DNA from: Sulfurimonas crateris
Lineage (GTDB): Bacteria; Campylobacterota; Campylobacteria; Campylobacterales; Sulfurimonadaceae
NCBI GenBank assembly: GCA_945883795.1
Contig: CAMCYC010000003.1
Coordinates: 1-64,000 of the forward strand
Reading direction: 5' to 3'
DNA: 64,000 nt
Shown: positions 8,361 through 18,223 of the stretch, piece after piece
Layout: every line of letters starts with the position of its first letter
How positions within the stretch are numbered: position 1 is the stretch's first letter
The notes under the pieces: generated by a model
Databases searched by the model: none
Told to the model about the DNA's origin: nothing
Seen by the model: only the letters and a program-made list of their open reading frames with translations
Position numbers and translations under genes: made by a program

Positions 8361-10207
8361 ATACACAAATAACAGCTTTATTATTGTTGCCATTTATTGG
8401 GGCAATTGTCACATTTGTAGTAGGAAAATATAAAAAATCACTTGCTTTTTGGTTTGCTGAAATTATCGGTATTACCCTCTTTGTATTGAGCTTTTCTATT
8501 TTTATGTCTTGGCATGAGCCTTTGAATTTTGATTTTCAGTGGTTTACTTTTGGAGCAACGACTTTGCCTTTTGGGATTTATATTGACCATTTATCTCTTG
8601 TGATGCTTCTTATTGCCACAGGTTTAGGTGCACTTGATATACATTTTTCGCATGATTATATGGCAGAAGAGAAAGACCAAGCAAGATATTATTCAAAAAT
8701 ACTCTTTTTTATTGGTGGAATGATTTTACTCGTAAGTGCAAAAGAACTCACTGGTTTATTCGTTGGATGGGAATTTATGGGACTAGCGAGTTATTTGCTT
8801 ATCTCTTTTTGGCATCAAAATTCTGCTCCAGCAGATGCTGGTGTTGCTGCATTTTTATATACAAAGTTTGGGGATATTTTTCTTTTTGCAGCGATTGGTT
8901 TACTCATTTATTATACTGGCACTTTGGACATGGTAAAACTGAATCAACCTGAAATAAATGGCTCAATTAGTACAAACATAATTTATGTGATAGCGGTATT
9001 TATTTTTATAGCTGCCATTGGTAAGTCTGGACAATTTCCTCTCTTTCCATGGCTTATGCGTGCGATGGAAGGTCCTACAACTGTTTCAGCACTTATTCAT
9101 GGTGCTACTATGGTTAATAGTGGTATTTATATAGTTGCAAGACTTTTTGACTTTTATGTTGCTGCAAATGCTCTTATTGTTGTTGCGTCAATTGCTGCTT
9201 TGAGTGCGTTTATTGGAGCAACTTCTGCACTCGTGCAAGATGAGATGAAAAAGGTTCTTGCTTATTCAACCATGTCACATCTTTCACTTGCTTTTATGGG
9301 CTTGGGTGCAAGTTCTTTGGCGGTTGGTATGACCCATCTTGTAAACCATGCTATTTTTAAAGCATTACTTTTTTTATCTGTTGGGGCGGTGATTATGTCC
9401 ACACATCATACAAAAGATGTTTGGAAATTAGGTGGCTTAAGTCATAAGCTTACACTTGTTGCACTCTTTATGGGGATGGGGATTCTTTCATTGAGTGGTG
9501 TTCCCCCTTTTAGTGGTTATTTTTCCAAAGATGCAGTTTTGGCTTCAGCACTTTTAAATCCACAAACGCATGGTTTCTTGAGCACTTTAACTATTATTGC
9601 GGGAGTTCTTTCTATTGCTTATGGTGGAAGATTATGGACACTAATTTTTGGAGGAAGGGTACGAGATAGAGAGATATATGAAAAAGCAACAACTCCATCG
9701 CTCTTTTGGATATCTTTACCTTTAGGAATTATGGCAGTTTCCACATTGGTTTTGGGTTTTTATCACGAAAAAGTAATCAATTTTATTGCTAATCAAGAGT
9801 ATATTGAACCGCATGCAGATTGGTTACTATTGTTTATGATGAGTGCGATTTCTCTCTTAGCGTTGCTTGTGTATTACTTTTATAGGCGTCGATATAGTTT
9901 AAGAGAAAAAGTATCTGCACAACCTTTTATGAAAACAATTCGTCAGGTTTTATTAAATGGCTATTATATTGAAGTGATGATTACTTGGTTTGCAAAAAAT
10001 ATTATGGTTTACAGTGTTGCAAAAAGTATTAATTGGAGTGAAAAACATATTATTGATGGTTTAGTCAATGGCATGGTTTCTTTGAGTCATAAAATATTTA
10101 TTTTATTTGAAAAAACACAGAGTCCAAAAGTAAGCAATCAATCAGGCACCATGCTTTTGGGTGTAGTGCTTATTGTGATGATAATTTTTATAGGAAGTGT
10201 GCTATGA
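8357..10207 (+). CDS. nuoL: Complex I-like subunit L, antiporter-like proton pump with lateral helix
   Basis: Large antiporter-like subunit of 616 residues, close to the 613 of E. coli NuoL. The conserved helix-5 Glu lies in FVGWEFMGLASYLLI and the helix-7 Lys in IGKSGQFPLFPWL. The signature AMEGPTTVSALIHGATMVNSGIY follows, with a late HL-helix region and a final membrane anchor at the C-terminus (MLLGVVLIVMIIFIG). It sits at the distal end of the membrane arm. Its full length, including the lateral helix, says the membrane arm is complete even though the NADH module is absent. Confidence 0.94.
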   Translation: MNTQITALLLLPFIGAIVTFVVGKYKKSLAFWFAEIIGITLFVLSFSIFMSWHEPLNFDFQWFTFGATTLPFGIYIDHLSLVMLLIATGLGALDIHFSHDYMAEEKDQARYYSKILFFIGGMILLVSAKELTGLFVGWEFMGLASYLLISFWHQNSAPADAGVAAFLYTKFGDIFLFAAIGLLIYYTGTLDMVKLNQPEINGSISTNIIYVIAVFIFIAAIGKSGQFPLFPWLMRAMEGPTTVSALIHGATMVNSGIYIVARLFDFYVAANALIVVASIAALSAFIGATSALVQDEMKKVLAYSTMSHLSLAFMGLGASSLAVGMTHLVNHAIFKALLFLSVGAVIMSTHHTKDVWKLGGLSHKLTLVALFMGMGILSLSGVPPFSGYFSKDAVLASALLNPQTHGFLSTLTIIAGVLSIAYGGRLWTLIFGGRVRDREIYEKATTPSLFWISLPLGIMAVSTLVLGFYHEKVINFIANQEYIEPHADWLLLFMMSAISLLALLVYYFYRRRYSLREKVSAQPFMKTIRQVLLNGYYIEVMITWFAKNIMVYSVAKSINWSEKHIIDGLVNGMVSLSHKIFILFEKTQSPKVSNQSGTMLLGVVLIVMIIFIGSVL

Positions 10208-11637
10208 GTTCTCTTTTACTTATTTTTTCTCCAATAGTTTTATCGTTATTTGTTTATTTTATCACTAGAAATAGTGGTTATGCAAAGTACATAGCACTCG
10301 CTCTTTTTGGCTGGATGCTTTTTGAAAGTATAACCCTCTATATGCAATTACCACAAACTGGTTACATGTTGCTTGGAGAATTTTTAGATGTAAAAGCCTT
10401 TGATTTTAAGCTTGTTTTACAAGTGGACCGTTTGAGTGTTATTATGCTTTTACTTACCTCTGTTTTACTTATTTTAGTGACACTCTCTAGTTGGAGCATG
10501 AAAAATCAAGCAGCTTATTTTGCTTTGCTTATCTTTTTTTCAGGTGCAATTTTTGGTGTTTTTATGAGTACAAACTTCTTATGGTTTTTTATTTTCTGGG
10601 AATTAACACTTATCCCTATGTACTTTTTAGTAGGTGTTTGGGGTGCTGAGGGGCGTGTGTATGCTGCTATAAAATTCTTTTTATATACACATGTGGCTTC
10701 CATGTTCATTTTACTTGCATTTTTTCTTATTTATAAACAAAGTGGAACTTTTGATATGACGATGATTAAAGAGGCAGTTTTAGTGACACCTACTTTAATT
10801 TGGTGGCTTTTATTTATTGGCTTTGCTGTTAAAATGCCACTTTTCCCATTTCACACTTGGCTTCCAGATGCCCATGTTCAAGCACCTGCGCCTGTTTCTG
10901 TTTTACTCGCTGGGGTACTTTTAAAAATGGGTGCATATGCGATGATACGGATGGTAATTTTAATGCTTCCACTTGAAGCACAAAAGTACGCATGGGTGAT
11001 TTTGATACTAGGACTTTTGAGTCTTTTATATGCGGGTTTTATGGCTTTATATGAAACACATGTCAAAAAAATGGTGGCATATAGCTCAATTTCACACATG
11101 GGGCTTGTTGCAATTGCAATATCTGCTATGAGTTTTGAGTCTTTGAGTGCTGGAGTGTATGAGATGATAGGGCATGCTTTTATTATTTCTCCACTCTTTT
11201 TAATAGCTGGATTTTTCCATCACAAAACAGGGAGTTGGCAAATGGGTGATATGGGTGGTATTATGCAAAAAAGCCCTTATGTTTCCGCAATTTTTGTCTT
11301 AGCTGGTTTAGGGGCTTTGGGGCTTCCTGCAACTATGGGCTTTATCGGAGAACTCACAATTTTAATCAGCTCAATTGAGCGTTTTGGAACATGGCTTATT
11401 ATTATTTTGCTCGGTTCTATGCTCTCGGCAGCTTATCTTATTTGGACATTTCGCCGTGTTATTTATGGCGAGATGAGTGAACTTGTGATGAAAACTGAGT
11501 TTAGCATGTCAAAAGTGGAATTTCTATCGCTTATGATTTTTGCGATTTTGATAGTTCTTTTTGGAATTTATCCCCAACCACTTTTTGATATGATAAATCA
11601 GGTTTTTAGCGGTTATGTAATAGGAGGTGCATTATGA
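10204..11637 (+). CDS. nuoM: Complex I-like subunit M, antiporter-like proton pump
   Basis: Antiporter-like subunit of 477 residues with 14 predicted helices. The essential Glu is in FFIFWELTLIPMYFLVGVWG near residue 130 and the Lys in FAVKMPLFPFHTWLPDAHVQAPAPVSVLLAG near 215; a second Lys lies in HVKKMVAYSSISHMG. Overlaps nuoL and nuoN by four bases each. All residues expected for a working proton channel appear to be kept. Confidence 0.94.
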   Translation: MSSLLLIFSPIVLSLFVYFITRNSGYAKYIALALFGWMLFESITLYMQLPQTGYMLLGEFLDVKAFDFKLVLQVDRLSVIMLLLTSVLLILVTLSSWSMKNQAAYFALLIFFSGAIFGVFMSTNFLWFFIFWELTLIPMYFLVGVWGAEGRVYAAIKFFLYTHVASMFILLAFFLIYKQSGTFDMTMIKEAVLVTPTLIWWLLFIGFAVKMPLFPFHTWLPDAHVQAPAPVSVLLAGVLLKMGAYAMIRMVILMLPLEAQKYAWVILILGLLSLLYAGFMALYETHVKKMVAYSSISHMGLVAIAISAMSFESLSAGVYEMIGHAFIISPLFLIAGFFHHKTGSWQMGDMGGIMQKSPYVSAIFVLAGLGALGLPATMGFIGELTILISSIERFGTWLIIILLGSMLSAAYLIWTFRRVIYGEMSELVMKTEFSMSKVEFLSLMIFAILIVLFGIYPQPLFDMINQVFSGYVIGGAL

Positions 11638-12947
11638 GTGCTTTTGTTGTTTTATTTGCCTCGGCACTATTTTCTTTTGCTATTCGTGGTGTATTGATAC
11701 AAAAAGCGTTTGCTTTTAGTGCATTGGTTGTGGCGGGTAGTTTAGTGATTTTAGGTTATACCACTCCACTGAGTGGTTTTGGCTCAAATACTATTATCTC
11801 TTTTTTTGAACTGATAGTATTTATAGTTTTTGGTGCTGTGGTTTTGAGTGAAGATGAAACTATAAATATTACGCAATCACTTTTCATAGCCTCCGCCTCT
11901 CTTTTACTGCTTGAGAGTAAGACAATTTTAACTTTTGTTATCTCTTTTGAAGCACTTAGTATTATTTCATTTATTTTGGTGAGTAATATTAAAAATGCAA
12001 CTCAAGCAGAAGGTGCTTTAAAAATGTTTATCTCAGGGGCAATTGCAACTGGATTGATTGTTTTGGGGTTAAGTCTTTATACGATTGAAGGGCACTCTCT
12101 AAATGAAGCTATCTCTATGAAAGCTGGTCTTTTTGGAACTCTTGGTTTATGGATTATTTTAGTTGGATTATTTTATAAATTGACAATTGTTCCCATGCAT
12201 GGCTGGGCAGCGGATAGTTACGCACAAGTGAGACCTTCTCATGCTGCAGTTCTCTCTGGAGTTGCCAAAACAGTTGTTGTAATAGCCTTATTTTATACTT
12301 TTTCCCCTTTTATTTTAGAAAATTTAAGTTTTAACTCCCCAATTTTTCTTGTTCTTTCTGTTGTTACGATGACAATTGGAAATGTGCTTGCACTTTTTCA
12401 AAAGAAAATTGGTAGAATCCTTAGCTATTCTTCTATCGCTCATGCAGGTTATATGTTGTTGCCATTTGCAGTGCTAGAAAGTTCGTTTGCATCCACTGGA
12501 TTATTATATATGGCTATTGCCTATATTTTTATGCAAACAGCACTTTTTTTACTTTTGGATAAACTCTCAAATGGAAATAGTGATATGACGCTTGAGCAAT
12601 TCAAAGGGTTGGCAACAAAACAGAAACTTAGCGCACTATTTTTTACAGTACAACTTTTTTCACTCGCAGGAATTCCACTTCTTGGAGGTTTTATCTCTAA
12701 AGCAATTTTGGTCTATGCGGTTGTAGATGTGAATTTAACAGTTGTTGCTTTGATAGTTTTACTTAATTCTGCTTTATCAGTTGGTTATTATGCATGGATT
12801 ATAAAACATATTTATTTTGATGGTGTAAGTGGAGAGAATAAAATCACACAAGTCGCAATAATGCCACTTCTTGCACAAACTATTTTACTTTTAGGAACAC
12901 TTTATTTTGGTATTTTTGCCTATAGTGTTTTTTCAGTTACAATTTAA
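11634..12947 (+). CDS. nuoN: Complex I-like subunit N, antiporter-like proton pump
   Basis: Antiporter-like subunit of 437 residues, shorter than E. coli NuoN (485) and somewhat divergent, which is usual for Campylobacterota. The functional Glu is in FVISFEALSIISFILVS near residue 103, and the Lys-bearing segment reads GLFYKLTIVPMHGWAADSYAQVRPSHAAVLSG near 190. Last nuo gene of the operon. The stop is 16 bases before the following small membrane-protein gene, which is probably cotranscribed. Confidence 0.92.
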   Translation: MSAFVVLFASALFSFAIRGVLIQKAFAFSALVVAGSLVILGYTTPLSGFGSNTIISFFELIVFIVFGAVVLSEDETINITQSLFIASASLLLLESKTILTFVISFEALSIISFILVSNIKNATQAEGALKMFISGAIATGLIVLGLSLYTIEGHSLNEAISMKAGLFGTLGLWIILVGLFYKLTIVPMHGWAADSYAQVRPSHAAVLSGVAKTVVVIALFYTFSPFILENLSFNSPIFLVLSVVTMTIGNVLALFQKKIGRILSYSSIAHAGYMLLPFAVLESSFASTGLLYMAIAYIFMQTALFLLLDKLSNGNSDMTLEQFKGLATKQKLSALFFTVQLFSLAGIPLLGGFISKAILVYAVVDVNLTVVALIVLLNSALSVGYYAWIIKHIYFDGVSGENKITQVAIMPLLAQTILLLGTLYFGIFAYSVFSVTI

Positions 12948-12963
12948 TTGTTAAGGGGCGTAA

Positions 12964-13263
12964 ATGACAAATGAGATGCTATATATATTTTTAGGTATCG
13001 TAATTCTTATAGCAATTGGTTTGTTCATTTTTCGCTCTCGTCCCATGAAAATTGTACAGACAAAAGAAGAAAAAAGAGAAGAGATACTAAGCGGATACAA
13101 AAAGCAGTTACAAGAAGCGCTTCTTCCACTTAAAGATGACCAACAGACTAGGATAAATCTAAAAAGTAAACTTCTGAAAAATATAAGTTATGAACTCTCA
13201 AGAAATATTTTTTTTGACCAAAGTGAAATTAGAGAGATAATATTAGAGTTATCTTTGGAATAA
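12964..13263 (+). CDS. Small single-pass membrane protein, unknown function
   Basis: Ninety-nine residues with one N-terminal membrane helix (about residues 5-24) followed by a charged, helical cytoplasmic-type domain rich in Lys, Glu and Leu. The ATG is preceded by AAGGGGCG. I do not recognise a family. It follows nuoN with only 16 bases between, so it is probably on the nuo transcript and could be a small accessory or assembly factor, but nothing in the sequence proves a link. No cysteines or cofactor motifs are visible. Confidence 0.65.
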   Translation: MTNEMLYIFLGIVILIAIGLFIFRSRPMKIVQTKEEKREEILSGYKKQLQEALLPLKDDQQTRINLKSKLLKNISYELSRNIFFDQSEIREIILELSLE

Positions 13264-13376
13264 TTTGGTACTTTTTTTGCTATAGTCATGCAATTATATA
13301 ATAGGTCTTAGTAGTCGGAATTGAATAATTATGAATTATTTAATTTTGATTTCTTAATGACTTACAATCAAGGTAC

Positions 13377-15722
13377 ATGATGTCAGATGCAGTAGAAGAG
13401 ATAGTAATTATTGATGATAGTGAAGCTAATAAAGTTGGTAATTCAAATAAAAAAATAAAACACCAAAATGATAATGATGAGGCAAAAAAGAAAAAAATTA
13501 TAATTTTTGGTGGTGCAGCGATTGCATTAACTCTTATTATTGTAATAGTTATTTTGTTATCTATAAAACTATCAAAACAAGAGGTGGCTCTTCCTATGGC
13601 CATGGAACCCATAGAAATAAAGCTTGAACAAAAAACTACGGTATCTATTGAACCTAGTAAATTAGAAAAATTAATCTCTAAAGCTAATTATTTGTACACG
13701 AATGGCTCAAAAGAGGAAGCACTTCCTTTGTATGAAAAAATAGCACTCTATTCTCAAGCAATTTCAAGATACAATTTAGGTGTTGCACAAATGAAAAATG
13801 GGCAATATGAGATGGCACTTGAAACATTCAAGCAAGCAATTACGAATGATAAAAAAAGGTGTGTCAGTGCAATAAATGCAGCCGTTTGTTGTTTACAGCT
13901 CAAAGATGAAAGCCGTTTTAAATATTATATAGATTTAGCATATGCTTATTTGCCAAGCGAAGCGAATTCCCCTTTATATTCCTATTATTACACACTTATT
14001 AATTATTACAATAAAAATTACTTAGAAAGTTTGAGTTCACTTGAAAATCCAAGTTCAGACGAATATCCAGAGATTAAAAAATATTTGAGTGCAAAAATGA
14101 ATGCACTTTTTGGTAACGATTATGAGGCGATAGAATCTATGGAAAAATCGTTTATGCAAGCAGATTCGTTTAATATTGGACTTTTATACGCAAGAGTTGG
14201 GGAATTAGTTCTTGCTAAAAAGAACTTTGAAGAAGCTATTTTACATAATAATGAGCCTATGAAATCACAACTTGCATTGGGACTTATTGATTTGAAATTA
14301 GGTTTTGTACTCTCGGGAAGCAAAGAGATTAAGAATGTAACAGATATGTTTGAAGAGGAGATTTATAATCCATATCCAATCAAAGTGGAACTTAAAAATT
14401 CTCTTTTTGAACCAGTTGAAGCTCAAAAATTGTATCGAAATTTTGAAAAAAATAAGTATTTCAATTACCAAAAACTGTTTTATTTTTCCCCTTATAAAAT
14501 TTTTAATGCCGAGCAAACAATTAGTTATATCCGAAAAGGAAATGCAAATATTTTTGTTGATAATATTGAAGGTGCTCAGGAATATCTTAAAAAAGGGGAT
14601 TACTCTTCAAGTGTAAATCTTGGAATAACAGCAGCCATTCAAAAGGCTTTGCAGTTTAAAATAAGAGAAGCAAACGAAGAGTTGCAAAAAATGGTTAAAA
14701 TAGAGCCACGCCATTCTATATTACAGTACGATTTAGCTCTTACCTATGCACAAATGGGAGATATGATTGAAGCACAGAAACATTTTTTACTCTCTTATCA
14801 TCTTGATGCAAAAAATTATTTATCTGGAATATATGCACTCATGACAAGCCAGATAATTAATAAAGAGAGTGATAAGTTTAAATCTATTCTCAAAAATGAC
14901 TTAGAAGATGAAGAAGCCAGTGAGAATATTGATTTTTATAAAACTCTTTATGCCATGAGTGAAAATAATATACTTGTCATGTCTGATTGGCTTAATAATA
15001 GTTACAAAAGAAAACCTCTCTATTTAGCAGTCGATATTATTAGTGCTTTAATTTTAAATAAAACAGCGGCTGCAAATAAAGCTTCTGAAGAGTTGGTGAA
15101 ATTATCTCCACATGAGATAGTGCCACACTTAATGTATGCAGATACTCATTTTGAGAAATTGGCTTATAAAGAGTATGCAAAAGAGTTATATAATTATTTA
15201 AAGTTGCAAAAGTTTGATTTTGATGATTTGTATTTTGGTCCTGAAATAGTACGCTATTTATATATACAAGCAAATCTCATGACGGGAAGACTTTATTATC
15301 TGCAAGAACAATTAAAAGAAGTTTTAAGTAAAACCAAAGAGACTAAACAGGAACTCATCAGAGGGTTAGCTTTGACTTATTTGTATAATAAAAATTTTGA
15401 AGAATCATATACGCTTTATAATCAACTCATTGATGACCTCAAAGTCACAGATGCTCGCACCCTATTTTTGGGTGCAGTTGCATCTACTGCAGCCAATCAT
15501 CATAGCAATGCGATAGCATTACTTGAATTATCAAAGATAAAAGACCCAAATTTTTTAGAGAGTCGTTACGCTTTAGGTCTTTTATATCTTGAGGCAAAAA
15601 ATAACCAAGGTGGAGTTATCCAATTGGCAAAAGTTGGAGATGGAACTTTTATTTCTGAATATTTTAATTTTGAAATTGATTTAGACAAATTGTTATTTGA
15701 GAAGCAACGCAAGGTTGAATAG
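13377..15722 (+). CDS. TPR-repeat membrane protein, PflB-like flagellar stator scaffold
   Basis: Protein of 781 residues: a charged cytoplasmic N-terminus, one membrane helix at about 40-64 (IIIFGGAAIALTLIIVIVILL), then a long periplasmic region made of tetratricopeptide helices (for example residues 100-170 and 440-480). Size and layout match Campylobacter PflB (Cj0390, about 820 residues), which with PflA forms the disk-and-cage scaffold that holds the MotAB stators. Two adjacent ATGs open the gene (13377 and 13380). It stands alone between a small membrane-protein gene and a chemoreceptor gene. The PflB call rests on layout and length rather than on a diagnostic motif; a generic TPR protein is the alternative. 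Confidence 0.6.
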   Translation: MMSDAVEEIVIIDDSEANKVGNSNKKIKHQNDNDEAKKKKIIIFGGAAIALTLIIVIVILLSIKLSKQEVALPMAMEPIEIKLEQKTTVSIEPSKLEKLISKANYLYTNGSKEEALPLYEKIALYSQAISRYNLGVAQMKNGQYEMALETFKQAITNDKKRCVSAINAAVCCLQLKDESRFKYYIDLAYAYLPSEANSPLYSYYYTLINYYNKNYLESLSSLENPSSDEYPEIKKYLSAKMNALFGNDYEAIESMEKSFMQADSFNIGLLYARVGELVLAKKNFEEAILHNNEPMKSQLALGLIDLKLGFVLSGSKEIKNVTDMFEEEIYNPYPIKVELKNSLFEPVEAQKLYRNFEKNKYFNYQKLFYFSPYKIFNAEQTISYIRKGNANIFVDNIEGAQEYLKKGDYSSSVNLGITAAIQKALQFKIREANEELQKMVKIEPRHSILQYDLALTYAQMGDMIEAQKHFLLSYHLDAKNYLSGIYALMTSQIINKESDKFKSILKNDLEDEEASENIDFYKTLYAMSENNILVMSDWLNNSYKRKPLYLAVDIISALILNKTAAANKASEELVKLSPHEIVPHLMYADTHFEKLAYKEYAKELYNYLKLQKFDFDDLYFGPEIVRYLYIQANLMTGRLYYLQEQLKEVLSKTKETKQELIRGLALTYLYNKNFEESYTLYNQLIDDLKVTDARTLFLGAVASTAANHHSNAIALLELSKIKDPNFLESRYALGLLYLEAKNNQGGVIQLAKVGDGTFISEYFNFEIDLDKLLFEKQRKVE

Positions 15723-15787
15723 TATTTTATAATATTAAAAAAATATCCCTCTTTTTTCTTTGCTATGTTCATGCTATGTTCTTTTTC

Positions 15788-15793
15788 TATAAT
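15788..15793 (+). promoter_or_regulatory. -10 box of the chemoreceptor gene
   Basis: A perfect TATAAT lies in the T-rich leader TTTTTCTATAATCG, about 30 bases before the ATG at 15825; AGGGGAA at 15811-15817 is the ribosome binding site. A TATAAT with T-rich upstream DNA and no clear -35 is the usual sigma-70 promoter style in Campylobacterota. No convincing sigma-28 box was seen. Confidence 0.45.
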
Positions 15794-15824
15794 CGTTATT
15801 ATTAAATCATAGGGGAAACTACAT

Positions 15825-17945
15825 ATGAAATTTATATCTATCAAATTAAAATTGCAATTAATTTTAGTTGCTACAGTAGTATTAGTTACAATTGTTATTG
15901 TTGTTCAATCAATTTTTAGTATCAATAAAATAAGTGAACATAATATTCTAAAATATAAAGAAGAAGCTTATTTAAATAAAGAGATAGAACTTAAAAATTA
16001 TATTTCCGTAGCTATAAAATCGATAGATTCCTTTTATCAAAGAACATCTCAAGAGAAGATAAAACAAGAGGTTCAAAATGAGCTCAAAAATCAAACAGAT
16101 TTTTTATTTAGTATTCTCAATAAAGAGTATGAAGAGAATAAAAATAAACTTTCTTCAGAGCAACTCGCTATGAGGATAAAAAATCTTGTTAGTTCTGTGA
16201 GATATGGTGAAGATGGTTATTTTTGGATAAATGACACTTCACCAAAAATGATTATGCATCCTATAAAACCTAGTTTAGATGAAAAAGATTTATCTAAGTT
16301 TCAAGACCCAAACGGTGTTTACCTTTTTAATGAAATGGCTCAAGTAGCAAAAACAATAGGAGAAGGAATTGTAGAATATAGTTGGGCTAAACCAGGATTT
16401 GAAAAACTTCAACCGAAAGTTTCTTATGTAAAATTATTTAAGCCTTTCAATTGGGTAATAGGCACAGGTGCTTATGTTTCGGATGTTACAGCTAAAATAC
16501 AACAAGAAGCACTCAAAACAATTTCCGACATGAAATTTGGAGAGAGTGGTTATTTTTGGATAAATGATACCTCTCCAAAAATGATTATGCACCCTATCAA
16601 ACCAGAACTCAATGGAAAAGATTTATCAACTAGCAAAGACCCAAACGGTGTTTTTTTATTCAATGAGATGGTAAAAATTTCACAAGAAAAAGGTTCTGGC
16701 ATGGTGAAATACTATTGGGAAAAACCAAAACATGAAGAACCACAACCAAAAATGTCATATGTTGAACTTTTTAAACCTTGGGGATGGATTATAGGAACTG
16801 GGGAATATATTGACAATATAGAAACAAAAATCACACAAATGAGACAAACAGCATCTGATGAGATTTTGGATTCAGTAGAAAGAATGATTATAACAAGTAT
16901 AGCTATATCTGCATTTATTGCTTTAATTGTATCAATTATTGCTAATCGAACTATTATCCAACCAATTAAAAATATATTACAAGTTACCGCAGATTTAGCA
17001 CAGGGTGATGGTGACCTCACAAAAAGAATACTTATTTGTAGTAATGATGAAATTAAAGAAATTGCAAACTACATGAATAATTTTATAGAAAAAGTGCATT
17101 CAAGTATCAGTGTAGTCAAACTTTCAAGTATTGAAAACTCTTCCATTGCACATGAACTTTCTATGACATCTTCAAATGTGGGTAAAAATGTTGAAAAATC
17201 TTTATTAATTGTAAATGAAACAACGAATAAAGCTACTCTTATAACCCAAGAGATAATCAACTCAATACAAGATGCAGTAAAAAGTAAAGAAGATATGATT
17301 GCAGCAAATAAGATTCTCAACGATGTAAGAGATGAGATAAGAGAACTGACAAAAAAAGTACATCTAAGTGCAGAAAATGAAACAAATCTTGCCATTAGTA
17401 TCAACGCATTATCAAAAGATACAGAACAAATCAGAAATGTCCTTGAAGAAATTTCCGATATAGCAGACCAAACAAATCTTTTAGCACTCAATGCAGCAAT
17501 AGAAGCTGCCCGAGCAGGAGAAAATGGACGAGGATTTGCTGTTGTCGCCGATGAAGTAAGAAAATTAGCAGAAAGAACTCAAAATAGTTTATCTCAAATT
17601 AATATTACGATAAATGTAATTTTAGAAGCTATAACTTCCACTAGTAAACACATGAATAGCGATTCAAAAGATATGGAGAAGCTAACTGCCATATCTGTAG
17701 AAGTAGAAAAAAAAATAAATGCTACGGTCAGCATTGTGAAAAAAGCAACAAACGCAAGTGATAAAACTGTAAAAGATTTTGAAAAGACAGGAGTTCACAT
17801 TGGAAATATTGCAAAAGGTATCAATGAAATAAACTCTATCTCTACGGTCAATGCGAAAAATGTAGACGAGATAGCAAGTGCTGCACATCATTTAAATAGT
17901 TTAACATCCCAACTTGCAAATAAATTAGAACAGTTTAGAACTTGA
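15825..17945 (+). CDS. Methyl-accepting chemotaxis protein with two tandem sCache_2-type sensor domains
   Basis: Chemoreceptor of 706 residues. Order: membrane helix about 9-30, periplasmic region about 31-345, second helix about 350-370, HAMP (about 371-425), then the signalling rod with the conserved hairpin tip ([18 protein letters not shown]). The periplasmic part holds two copies of a Cache unit, each with [29 protein letters not shown] and a closing W.IGTG.Y motif, 111 codons apart. sCache_2 units often bind small organic acids. No CheR/CheB pentapeptide is seen at the C-terminus. The gene looks monocistronic. Confidence 0.92.
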   Translation: MKFISIKLKLQLILVATVVLVTIVIVVQSIFSINKISEHNILKYKEEAYLNKEIELKNYISVAIKSIDSFYQRTSQEKIKQEVQNELKNQTDFLFSILNKEYEENKNKLSSEQLAMRIKNLVSSVRYGEDGYFWINDTSPKMIMHPIKPSLDEKDLSKFQDPNGVYLFNEMAQVAKTIGEGIVEYSWAKPGFEKLQPKVSYVKLFKPFNWVIGTGAYVSDVTAKIQQEALKTISDMKFGESGYFWINDTSPKMIMHPIKPELNGKDLSTSKDPNGVFLFNEMVKISQEKGSGMVKYYWEKPKHEEPQPKMSYVELFKPWGWIIGTGEYIDNIETKITQMRQTASDEILDSVERMIITSIAISAFIALIVSIIANRTIIQPIKNILQVTADLAQGDGDLTKRILICSNDEIKEIANYMNNFIEKVHSSISVVKLSSIENSSIAHELSMTSSNVGKNVEKSLLIVNETTNKATLITQEIINSIQDAVKSKEDMIAANKILNDVRDEIRELTKKVHLSAENETNLAISINALSKDTEQIRNVLEEISDIADQTNLLALNAAIEAARAGENGRGFAVVADEVRKLAERTQNSLSQINITINVILEAITSTSKHMNSDSKDMEKLTAISVEVEKKINATVSIVKKATNASDKTVKDFEKTGVHIGNIAKGINEINSISTVNAKNVDEIASAAHHLNSLTSQLANKLEQFRT
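16215..16820 (+). repeat. Tandem intragenic duplication of the Cache-domain coding sequence
   Basis: The DNA from 16215 (GGTTATTTTTGGATAAATGA...) recurs at 16548 with only scattered, mostly third-position changes over roughly 55 bases, then diverges while keeping the protein pattern. The period is 333 bases (111 codons). High nucleotide identity in the first part suggests a fairly recent duplication or ongoing gene conversion. Confidence 0.8.
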
Positions 17946-18130
17946 AGATGATTGTAATGCAAGAGAAATATTTCATAATTACATAAAAAGAGAATTATAA
18001 TGTTAGCACATTCCTATTTGTATCAATAATGAGTTAAAACCTCTATGGTTTATTTTTTAATCTCCATATTTCCTTCATCTTTTTTTATTATAATGACAAA
18101 CTAGAATTCACATTAATTACATAAAATTTT

Positions 18131-18151
18131 AAAGCCTATTTTTTGGGCTTT
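18131..18151 (+). terminator. Possible terminator hairpin after the chemoreceptor gene
   Basis: AAAGCC and GGCTTT pair around a nine-base loop, followed by TTGTGTGG, so the U-tract is poor. It is about 190 bases beyond the chemoreceptor stop. Weak candidate. Confidence 0.3.
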
Positions 18152-18187
18152 TGTGTGGTTTTATGGGGTTTGTCTGCATTACATAAT

Positions 18188-18223
18188 TTCATGAAAAGTC
18201 CTTAAAATAGAGCTTTTCATGAA
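18188..18223. promoter_or_regulatory. Perfect 11-base inverted repeat upstream of amrA (possible operator)
   Basis: TTCATGAAAAG at 18188-18198 is exactly complementary to CTTTTCATGAA at 18213-18223, with a 14-base spacer that contains TTAAAATA. Each arm itself includes the palindrome TTCATGAA, and the two palindrome centres are 28 bases apart. It lies about 57 bases before amrA. It could be a dimer-of-dimers operator or an RNA hairpin; no T-run follows, so a terminator is unlikely. Confidence 0.4.

Noticed and set aside
3709-12947. Group 4 [NiFe] hydrogenase (Ech/Hyc/Mbh) instead of complex I
   Set aside because: nuoA, nuoJ, nuoK and nuoN are present and the nickel-binding CxxC pairs are missing from the large subunit, so a hydrogenase is excluded despite the motif resemblance.
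13377-15722. PflA rather than PflB
   Set aside because: PflA has a cleavable signal peptide; this protein has a charged cytoplasmic N-terminus and an internal membrane helix, as PflB does.
15825-17945. Histidine kinase or cyclase instead of chemoreceptor
   Set aside because: The C-terminus is a full MCP signalling domain with the conserved hairpin tip and no kinase or GGDEF motifs.
18188-18223. Rho-independent terminator
   Set aside because: No T-run follows on either strand and the repeat lies just before a gene, so an operator or leader hairpin is more likely.
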